Origin: an uncultured Pseudomonadota bacterium
GTDB lineage: Bacteria; Pseudomonadota; Gammaproteobacteria; Methylococcales; Methylomonadaceae
DNA length: 64,000 bases
Direction of reading: 5' to 3'
Assembly (NCBI GenBank): GCA_903848935.1
Contig: CAINHO010000010.1
Location: forward strand, 1-64,000
The translations under genes and the position numbers were made by a program. Shown here one piece after another: positions 55,080-62,285 of this stretch (the stretch's first letter is position 1; every line of letters starts with the position of its first letter). The notes under the pieces were generated by a model that was not told where the DNA came from, searched no databases, and was given only the letters and a program-made list of their open reading frames with translations.

Positions 55080-56516
55080 ATGAAAATCACATTGTTCATT
55101 TTGTTATTACTCAGTGGTTGTGCATGGCTACCTGAAGATAGTAAACGCGCTGAATTATTGCAACTTTCGCCGCAAACTCAAACGCTGGCAAGTGACAGTC
55201 ATGCAGAAAAAATCATTCGCAGTTGGGCAAAACCACAATGGTGGCGCGAATTTCATAATACAGAATTGAATCGATTGATTGAAACCGCCTTAAAAGATAG
55301 TCCTAGTTTACACGCGGCAACCGCACGTTTAACGCAAGCCGAAGCCGTGGCGGATTTTCAAGAGGCAGAAATGTTGCCCAGTCTCAATGCAAATGCAGAA
55401 TTTCATCAGCGACGTTTTTCAGAAACTGATTTTTATGGCCCTACAGGTGGAAAAACACTCACTGGTGCGTATATTGACCCCGCTGTTTTTCGTTATCACT
55501 TGGATTTATGGGGTAAAGATAAAGCCAAATTAGAATCCGCCATCGGTAAAGAACAAGCGCAGGTTTCGGAATTAGCGGTAACACAACTGTTACTTAGTAC
55601 CGCAATTGCTCGTAGTTATGTTGAATTATGTGCAGTGGAAGAAGATATTGAATTAACCGAAAAATTAACCGAAAAAGCGCAGGAAAAATTACAACTCGTG
55701 ACGTTGCGTTGGAAACAAGGTTTAAGCAATCAAGACCCTATTCATGAAAATGAGCAAAAACTCGAAACACTCAATCAACAAAAAACTAGCGTGCGGACGC
55801 AATCGCAACTTTTACGCAACCGACTGGCAACATTGGCAGGAAAACAAGTTGATTGGGCAAAATCAATTCATGCCACCGAAACCCACGTCACGGCTTATTT
55901 GCCGCCACCTGAATTTTTATCAATCGGTTTATTAGCCCATCGTCCTGATGTGGTTGCGGCATTATGGCGCGTGGAATCAGCGGCACAACTGATTAACGTT
56001 GCGAAAACTGAATTTTATCCTGACGTGAATTTGGTCGGTTTTGCGGGTTTACGAAGTTTAAATCTGAAAGATTTATTTTTATCAAACGGCGCGAGCGTCG
56101 CTTATGGCATGGGGCCAACGGTGACATTGCCGATTTTTGAAGGCGGGCGTTTAGATGCCGAATTGAAAAATCAACAAGCCGCTTATGATGCGGCTGTCGA
56201 AACTTATAACCAAACTTTGCTCACCGCCGCGCAACAAGTAGCTGACAACATAGCGCAATGGCGACAAACCGTCGAACACGATGCCGCACAAGCACGCGCT
56301 ATCGATGCCGCAAAAGCCGAATTGCAGTTAGCGCAAAAACGTTATCAAGTGGGTTTGAGTTCGCGCGACGGATTGATTGATACCGAATTAAATTTGTTGC
56401 AACAACAGCTTACCGACAGCAAATTACACGCTGCCCATTTATTAGTTGCCGTTGGGTTAATTGAAGTGCTTGGCGGCGGTTACGAAAATCCTATTTTGCC
56501 GAGTAAAAAACCATGA
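55080..56516 (+). CDS. Outer-membrane efflux lipoprotein (NodT/OprM type)
   Basis: This 478-residue TolC-family protein has a lipoprotein signal (ITLFILLLLSGCAWLPEDSK, lipobox LSGC). Two outer-membrane-factor repeats are visible, with WWREFHNTELNRLIETALKD near the start and LLAHRPDVVAALWRVESAAQ in the middle. A GAGGAG ribosome site lies at the end of the upstream gene, and its stop overlaps the HlyD-type gene by four bases. It forms the outer-membrane channel of the pump. Confidence 0.92.
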   Translation: MKITLFILLLLSGCAWLPEDSKRAELLQLSPQTQTLASDSHAEKIIRSWAKPQWWREFHNTELNRLIETALKDSPSLHAATARLTQAEAVADFQEAEMLPSLNANAEFHQRRFSETDFYGPTGGKTLTGAYIDPAVFRYHLDLWGKDKAKLESAIGKEQAQVSELAVTQLLLSTAIARSYVELCAVEEDIELTEKLTEKAQEKLQLVTLRWKQGLSNQDPIHENEQKLETLNQQKTSVRTQSQLLRNRLATLAGKQVDWAKSIHATETHVTAYLPPPEFLSIGLLAHRPDVVAALWRVESAAQLINVAKTEFYPDVNLVGFAGLRSLNLKDLFLSNGASVAYGMGPTVTLPIFEGGRLDAELKNQQAAYDAAVETYNQTLLTAAQQVADNIAQWRQTVEHDAAQARAIDAAKAELQLAQKRYQVGLSSRDGLIDTELNLLQQQLTDSKLHAAHLLVAVGLIEVLGGGYENPILPSKKP

Positions 56517-57691
56517 ATCACGATCACCTCAAAGCGAAATCACCGCGCCGATTAAAATTTCAACAACACCGCAATTATCATTTGATTTTAGTCACAGTGA
56601 TTGCATTGCTCATCGTGGGAGCTTACGCATTTTATTGGTGGCATTTTTCAAGCAAATTTGTGGTGACTAATGATGCGTATGTCGCAGGAAATCTCGTTCC
56701 ACTGAAAGCACAAACTAGCGGCACAGTGATTGATGTTAGAGTCGATAACACACAATTTGTAAAACAAGGCGACGTGTTGGTACGTTTAGATGGCTTGCAG
56801 GCGCAAGTTGCACTCGAACAAGCCGAAGCGAATTTAGCCCAAAGTGTGCGTGAAGTAGAAACACTGTTTAGTAAATCGGAAATGTTGCGACAAAAATTAG
56901 CTTCGCAAGAAGCGGTATTTCATCGTAATCAGCGTGATTTAGCGCGTTATCGCAGCGTGGCGGTGGACGGTGTCGTTTCGGCGCAGCAAATAGAAAACAC
57001 TGAGTTTCAAGTGCGCGAACAAGAAGCCGAAGTCAATCAACTGCGTGCTGAATTAGGTGGCTCGGAAGCGTTAATTCGTAACACTAGCCCAGCTGATAAT
57101 CCAAAAGTATTGCAAGCGATTGCTCAATTAAAATACGCATATTTAGATAAAATGCGGCAAGAAATTGTTGCGCCAATTTCAGGTTATGTTGCTAAACGCA
57201 GCATTCAAATAGGTGATCAAGTACGCCCCGAAACGTCTTTGTTGATTATCGTACCGCTAGATTATTTGTGGGTGGAAGCGAATTTTTTAGAAAACGAATT
57301 AGTGCACGTACAACCTGGTCAACCCGTGGAAATTACAGTGGATTTATACGGTTCAAAAGTGGTTTACCACGGCGATGTTTTAGGACTTGGTGCGGGAACG
57401 GGGAGCGTTTTCGGTTTATTGCCACCTGATAATGCGACTGGAAACTACATTCATATTTTTGAACGAGTGCCTGTGCGAATTGGGTTGAACGCACAAGAAT
57501 TACAAGCGAACCCACTCCGCCCTGGATTATCAAGTTTTGTTCGGATTGATACTAGCTTGACGGGAAAATCCGTGTTGCAACCTATAACACCCGTTGCAAA
57601 TTACAAAACTGATGTTTATAGCCATCAATTAGAAAACGCCGACGTTTTGATTCATAAAATTATCGAGAAAAATCGACAATCGAAACAGTAA
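56513..57691 (+). CDS. HlyD/EmrA-type membrane-fusion protein
   Basis: This 392-residue periplasmic adaptor has one N-terminal membrane helix (YHLILVTVIALLIVGAYAFY). The lipoyl half-motifs are VPLKAQTSGTVIDVRVDNTQ and VAPISGYVAKRSIQIGDQVR, flanking an alpha-hairpin (ALEQAEANLAQSVREVETLF). VPLDYLWVEANFLENELVHV is typical of EmrA. It overlaps the outer-membrane gene by four bases (ATGA) and joins it to the MFS transporter. Confidence 0.93.
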   Translation: MNHDHLKAKSPRRLKFQQHRNYHLILVTVIALLIVGAYAFYWWHFSSKFVVTNDAYVAGNLVPLKAQTSGTVIDVRVDNTQFVKQGDVLVRLDGLQAQVALEQAEANLAQSVREVETLFSKSEMLRQKLASQEAVFHRNQRDLARYRSVAVDGVVSAQQIENTEFQVREQEAEVNQLRAELGGSEALIRNTSPADNPKVLQAIAQLKYAYLDKMRQEIVAPISGYVAKRSIQIGDQVRPETSLLIIVPLDYLWVEANFLENELVHVQPGQPVEITVDLYGSKVVYHGDVLGLGAGTGSVFGLLPPDNATGNYIHIFERVPVRIGLNAQELQANPLRPGLSSFVRIDTSLTGKSVLQPITPVANYKTDVYSHQLENADVLIHKIIEKNRQSKQ

Positions 57692-57756
57692 ATCTAATTA
57701 TCAGATTTACATATCGAATATAGTCGTTTTATTTATGTGTAGGATTGCCCTATATT
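57692..57756 (+). promoter_or_regulatory. CysB-like box and promoter of cysA
   Basis: ATCTAATT (57692-57699), 12 bases, TATCGAATA (57712-57720), three bases, TCGTTTTAT (57724-57732). The -35 TTTATT (57728-57733) and the -10 TATATT (57751-57756) are 17 bases apart. The first block starts one base after the HlyD-type gene's stop codon and lies inside the inverted repeat GTAAATCT/AGATTTAC (57688-57710). Confidence 0.75.
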
Positions 57757-57790
57757 CGCATCAAGAAAAACTGATTATGGAAATTCAATT

Positions 57791-58828
57791 ATGAGTATTT
57801 TACTTGCAAACATTAGCAAAAATTTTGGACAATTTGCTGCACTGCACGACATTGATTTGGAAATTCCAGAAGGCGAATTAGTCGCACTGTTAGGGCCTTC
57901 GGGTTGCGGAAAAACCACTCTACTACGCATTATCGCTGGATTAGAACAAGCCGATAAAGGGAAGATTTTTTTAAACGGTGAAGACAAAACAGATTTGCAC
58001 GTTAGTCAACGCGGCATCGGTTTTGTGTTTCAACATTACGCGCTATTTCGACACATGACCGTTTTCGATAACGTTGCGTTTGGAATGCGTGTCAAAGATA
58101 AAAAATTGCGTCCAAGCGAAGCTGAAATTGCGAAGAAAACGCACGCGCTTTTAGAACTCGTGCAACTCGATTGGTTGCATGATCGTTTTCCCGACCAACT
58201 TTCGGGCGGACAACGTCAACGGATTGCCTTGGCACGAGCCTTAGCTGTTGAGCCGTCGGTGTTATTGTTAGACGAACCATTTGGCGCGTTAGATGCCAGC
58301 GTGCGAAAAGATTTGCGTCAATGGTTACGCAATTTGCATCACGAATTAAACGTCACCAGTATTTTCGTGACGCACGATCAAGAAGAAGCAATGGAAGTTG
58401 CTAGTCAAGTCGTGGTTTTAAACAAAGGACGCATTGAACAACAAGGTTCGCCAGCTGAAATTTACGACCATCCAGCGAATGCGTTTGTGTCTAAATTTAT
58501 TGGGCAAACCAACGAATTTTCACTCAAAGATAATACCGTTGATTGGCTTAAACATATTGGTTTACCCATTTTAGAAGAAAATAAAATCGCACATGTTCGT
58601 CCGCACGATATTGAAATTACAAAAGCGGCAAACAACGACACTCCGATTACGCTAAAAGATTGGCAACATTTAGGCGCGTTAATTCGGATTGAACTCACGA
58701 AACATTTGCCGCAAGGTGATCCAAAATTAGTGTACGTTGAAATGCCAAATGAGCAATTTAAACGCTTGCAACTTAGTCGTGGTGATAAAGTAGACTTAAA
58801 AATTCGCCACGCTCACTGGTTTCATTAA
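57791..58828 (+). CDS. cysA: Sulfate/thiosulfate ABC transporter ATPase CysA
   Basis: This 345-residue ATPase has Walker [14 protein letters not shown], the signature [20 protein letters not shown], Walker [15 protein letters not shown] and a C-terminal regulatory region with [12 protein letters not shown]. It energises sulfate uptake through CysT and CysW, which are encoded 7.5 kb upstream with an efflux module between. Its own promoter carries the same box as cysT, so separation of the genes is compensated by shared regulation. Confidence 0.94.
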   Translation: MSILLANISKNFGQFAALHDIDLEIPEGELVALLGPSGCGKTTLLRIIAGLEQADKGKIFLNGEDKTDLHVSQRGIGFVFQHYALFRHMTVFDNVAFGMRVKDKKLRPSEAEIAKKTHALLELVQLDWLHDRFPDQLSGGQRQRIALARALAVEPSVLLLDEPFGALDASVRKDLRQWLRNLHHELNVTSIFVTHDQEEAMEVASQVVVLNKGRIEQQGSPAEIYDHPANAFVSKFIGQTNEFSLKDNTVDWLKHIGLPILEENKIAHVRPHDIEITKAANNDTPITLKDWQHLGALIRIELTKHLPQGDPKLVYVEMPNEQFKRLQLSRGDKVDLKIRHAHWFH

Positions 58829-58829
58829 C

Positions 58830-59729
58830 ATGAATTTAAGTCAAATCGAACTCTTGCGGGTTTTGCAGGAAACCAATTTTAGTTTGTCGCAAGCCGCTGA
58901 AAAAATGCACATTGTACAATCGGCGGTGAGTCGGCAATTGCAATTATTTGAAGCGGAAGTCGGCTCACCATTATTTGAGCGACGTGGTAAAAAATTGGTG
59001 GCGATGACTCCACTCGGTTTGCGAATCATGCTAGAAGTTGAGGCGATGAACCAAGCCAAAAATAACATTCAAACGTTAGCGGCAGATTTTCTTGATAGCA
59101 GTCACGGCGTTTTGCACATTGCCACGACGCACACGCAAGCGAAGTATTTTTTGCCAAAACCGATTGTGCGTTTCCGAGAAAAATATCCAGGTGTGCGGAT
59201 TTATATGGACGAAGCGTCGCCCGAACAATTGATTAACAAATTACATACGGGTAAAGCGGATATTGCGATTTGTACCGAAAAAGTGGCTGATGATTCCTAT
59301 TTAGCCGTGAAGCCTTGCTACGAATGGCATCATGCGGCGATTGTGCCGAAGAATCACGCGCTTGCTGAAGGTGAAATTTCGTTAGAGCGTTTAGCTGCGT
59401 TTCCGATTTTGACTTACAGTTTTGGTTTTACAGGTCGCTCGAATATCGAAATGGCATTTAAAAATTCAATGAGTGAATTGGATATTATCTTGTCGGCGGC
59501 AGATACAGATGTCATTAAAACGTATGTTCGACTCGGTTTGGGCGTGGGAATTATTGCGGGAATGGCTTATGACGAAGCACTTGATTCGGATTTAGTCGCA
59601 CGGGATTTGTCGCATTTAATTCCGTGTTCAAAAACCAAAATCGCCTATTTGAAAAATAATTATTTGCCGCTTTACGGGCAGCATTTTATAGATGAATTGG
59701 TTTTAGCCGCAGGAGAAATGAGGTTTTAA
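58830..59729 (+). CDS. cysB: CysB-like LysR regulator
   Basis: This 299-residue LysR protein starts one base after the cysA stop. The N-terminal helix-turn-helix (SLSQAAEKMHIVQSAVSRQL) is followed by the CysB-type effector domain: LHIATTHTQAKYFLPKPIVR, TYSFGFTGRSN and AADTDVIKTYVRLGLGVGII. CysB controls sulfur-starvation genes using O- or N-acetylserine as inducer. It is the best candidate to bind the box before sfnR-like, cysT and cysA. A Cbl-type paralogue is an alternative, but no other copy is seen here. Confidence 0.9.
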   Translation: MNLSQIELLRVLQETNFSLSQAAEKMHIVQSAVSRQLQLFEAEVGSPLFERRGKKLVAMTPLGLRIMLEVEAMNQAKNNIQTLAADFLDSSHGVLHIATTHTQAKYFLPKPIVRFREKYPGVRIYMDEASPEQLINKLHTGKADIAICTEKVADDSYLAVKPCYEWHHAAIVPKNHALAEGEISLERLAAFPILTYSFGFTGRSNIEMAFKNSMSELDIILSAADTDVIKTYVRLGLGVGIIAGMAYDEALDSDLVARDLSHLIPCSKTKIAYLKNNYLPLYGQHFIDELVLAAGEMRF

Positions 59730-59738
59730 AACGGCAAA

Positions 59739-59768
59739 AAAAGCCCCGCTGATTAAAATCAGCGAGGC
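59739..59768 (-). terminator. Terminator of the OprP-type porin gene (minus strand)
   Basis: GCCCCGCTGATT (59743-59754) pairs with AATCAGCGAGGC (59757-59768) with one mismatch. On the minus strand it ends in a run of seven T, 30 bases after the porin stop. It may also stop the convergent cysB transcript. Confidence 0.75.
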
Positions 59769-59797
59769 ATCAGGCTAATGAACCTTAACTTTTAAAC

Positions 59798-61450
59798 TTA
59801 CCAATCAAGCTGAATACGAGTTTCAATGATGTCCAAATCGGCATTATTAAAGGATTTATTTGCAGTGCTGACAGCAGTAGGTGTGCCAGTGTTAATGTCT
59901 AACGCATGGACGTAGTTAGCCATGACACGAACGTGCGGATTTAAGTACCAATTGACCCCCAATTTAGCGGTAGAGGCACGACCACCTTTAATCACACCGT
60001 CATTCAAATTGATTGCATCATAACCTGTCGCAATTTCCCATGCCCCCCAACCACCTTTCATATCGAAATTACGAGTTGGTTTGATACGATCCCATGCACC
60101 CGTTGAACTTTTATAATTACGCGATTCGCCAGTTAAGAAATATGTCATGTAACCGTAGTAACCGCTCAAAGATTCATTGTGATAACCCGTACCCGAAACA
60201 TCTGTTTGAATGTATTCGCCCTGTGCTGAGAAAGGTCCATAAACCAAAGCCGATTCTGCACCATAACGAGTAAGATATTTTGCTTGAAGACCAACGCCTT
60301 TATTACCTGAAGTCAAATTAGATGTATTGAGTATAGAAGTACGATCTACGTTACCACCAAGACCATTGGCAAAAATAACACCACCATTGCTGTATGAACC
60401 ATCTGCTTTATAATTGTTGTTGATGTTAATGTACGAACCCGAAGTACCAATATGCAAGAACTTCGTTTTGCTTTCCATCCAAGGCATGCCACCTACACGC
60501 GCATTGGCTTCCCAGCTCGTATCACCGCCACCACCATTACGGTTAACGCCACCGTTAGCGTTAATCGCACTTCCTGTACTACCAGTAAGTGCATTATTTC
60601 CGTATGCGTTATAACCACCCACACCTTCGGTTTGTAAAGAAGTCGCGGCTTGCCAGCGTTCTTCGGCGTAATTAGCACCAATACCCATTTTGTAAGTATT
60701 TAGGTTATCAACGAAAGTATTAACTGCCATGTTACGTTCAATGAACGTCGTGTAACGGTTGCTGGTGGCTTCTTCCATACTGAATGGTTCTTTAAATGCA
60801 CCGAATTTAATTGAAAACGGTTTAGAAAAATTCTGTTTGATATACGCGTCTGTAACACCGCCAGCATTTAAGCCATTGCCACGAGTAAAATCGTATTCAA
60901 ATTTGTAATCAGTATTTTTGAAAAAAGTACCTTCAACACCTAAACGACCACGACGAAGTGCAACACCGTTGTTTAATGTTGCAGGCATTCCAGCGGCACC
61001 TGCGGCATATCCACTACCCAATGGATTATTTGCTGCACCACCACCAGAACCAGGCAAGTCTTGATTTACATTGCTTTGTGAATCAACTTGCATCCGTCCG
61101 TTAATCGCCATTTTGAAATTGCCGTCACGGCTTTTGAATTCGATGCCGCCGTCTTTTTTGATTTCGACAACGCCTTCTTCTTCACCTGCTTTAGCGTGTT
61201 CTTCTAAAGCTTTAATTTGATTATCTTGTAATTCAATTTTACCGCGTAATTCACTAACTTCGCCGCCACTTTTGGCTGGAATACCTTCTTGTACTTGTTC
61301 AAATGAACCTAAAATTTGTCTACCTGGACCTGCTTCGGTATAAAGTTGTTTGGTTTTGTTATCAACGTATAAAACCATTGCAAATGCGGAAGTCGTGACG
61401 CTCGCAGTTAAAACAGTTGCAATGGCGAAAGTGAGTTTTGATAATTTCAT
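59798..61450 (-). CDS. Phosphate-selective porin (OprO/OprP family)
   Basis: The frame is open from 61630, but the ATG at 61450 has GAGAAA just upstream and starts a Sec signal peptide (KLSKLTFAIATVLTASVTTS), giving 550 aa. A coiled-coil-like segment follows (GEVSELRGKIELQDNQIKAL). The OprO/OprP barrel comes next, with GGIEFKSRDGNFKMAINGRM, ALRRGRLGVEGTFFKNTDYK and FSIKFGAFKEPFSMEEATSN. It ends TRIQLDW. The trimeric channel takes up phosphate or polyphosphate. Four tandem Pho-box units upstream support induction by PhoB under phosphate limitation. Confidence 0.88.
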   Translation of the reverse strand: MKLSKLTFAIATVLTASVTTSAFAMVLYVDNKTKQLYTEAGPGRQILGSFEQVQEGIPAKSGGEVSELRGKIELQDNQIKALEEHAKAGEEEGVVEIKKDGGIEFKSRDGNFKMAINGRMQVDSQSNVNQDLPGSGGGAANNPLGSGYAAGAAGMPATLNNGVALRRGRLGVEGTFFKNTDYKFEYDFTRGNGLNAGGVTDAYIKQNFSKPFSIKFGAFKEPFSMEEATSNRYTTFIERNMAVNTFVDNLNTYKMGIGANYAEERWQAATSLQTEGVGGYNAYGNNALTGSTGSAINANGGVNRNGGGGDTSWEANARVGGMPWMESKTKFLHIGTSGSYININNNYKADGSYSNGGVIFANGLGGNVDRTSILNTSNLTSGNKGVGLQAKYLTRYGAESALVYGPFSAQGEYIQTDVSGTGYHNESLSGYYGYMTYFLTGESRNYKSSTGAWDRIKPTRNFDMKGGWGAWEIATGYDAINLNDGVIKGGRASTAKLGVNWYLNPHVRVMANYVHALDINTGTPTAVSTANKSFNNADLDIIETRIQLDW

Positions 61451-61503
61451 GCGTTTCTCAAAATGGGTGAAGAAGTTAAAAAATTTTGCGTAGGGTAAGA
61501 AAA

Positions 61504-61547
61504 TTAAATGACAGCTTAATGACTTTTCAGTGACATTTTGGTGACAG
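61504..61547 (-). promoter_or_regulatory. Pho box of four tandem 11-bp units
   Basis: On the minus strand four contiguous 11-bp units read CTGTCACCAAA (61547-61537), ATGTCACTGAA (61536-61526), AAGTCATTAAG (61525-61515) and CTGTCATTTAA (61514-61504). This matches the PhoB direct-repeat pattern with exact 11-base phasing. The array ends 54 bases before the porin start. Confidence 0.8.
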
Positions 61548-61694
61548 CGCAACAAAATCATAATTATTGTTGTGAGATTACAATTAAGTCTCGTACTTAC
61601 AACAATGGTATTTTTATTGACCGTCGTCAAAAATTCTTGAATGCTGTGTTATGTTAGAATTCAATGCAAAATCAGCCACTGAGAGAGCAAAATT

Positions 61695-62285
61695 ATGAAT
61701 TTAAAATATGCGGTAAATTACATCAGCGAAGACGAGTATTTGGACGGCGAAGAAATTAGTGAAATAAAACACGAATATATCGATGGTGAAGTGTGGGCGA
61801 TGGCGGGTGCGAGTCATGCTCATAATCAAATTTCACATACCGTATCACGGTTATTAGGCAATCACTTAGACGACACAAGATGTCGTGTTTATTCTTCCGA
61901 TATGAAAATAAAAGTTGAAGATAAATTTTTCTATCCCGATGTTTTAGTCTTTTGTAATGACGTAAATGAAGGTGATTACTTCATAACTACACCACTAATT
62001 ATCGTCGAAGTTTTATCGAAAAATACCCGCAAAATCGATCAAACCATTAAAATGGCGGCGTACAAAACCCTACCGAGTTTGCAGGAATACGTTTTAATCG
62101 AACAAGATTTTGCCGAGGTCGAAGTGTGTCGCCGAAACAACAACTGGATTTCAGAACGCTACTTTTTGGGTGACGATGTAACGTTTGAATCGATTGGCTT
62201 AACGTTATCAATCGAAGCCATTTATCACCGCGTTCAAAACGAAGATGTTTTAGAATTTTTACAAGCCCAATCGCAGGAAGCCTAA
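61695..62285 (+). CDS. Uma2-family (DUF820) PD-(D/E)XK protein
   Basis: This 196-residue protein of the Uma2/DUF820 family has EYIDGEVWAMAGASHAHNQI, MKIKVEDKFFYPDVLVF and PLIIVEVLSKNTRKIDQTIK, the family's PD-(D/E)XK nuclease-like core. Function is not established; it is abundant in cyanobacteria and scattered elsewhere, often mobile. Its stop TAA overlaps the speA start (TAATG), so the two may be coupled. Confidence 0.85.
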   Translation: MNLKYAVNYISEDEYLDGEEISEIKHEYIDGEVWAMAGASHAHNQISHTVSRLLGNHLDDTRCRVYSSDMKIKVEDKFFYPDVLVFCNDVNEGDYFITTPLIIVEVLSKNTRKIDQTIKMAAYKTLPSLQEYVLIEQDFAEVEVCRRNNNWISERYFLGDDVTFESIGLTLSIEAIYHRVQNEDVLEFLQAQSQEA

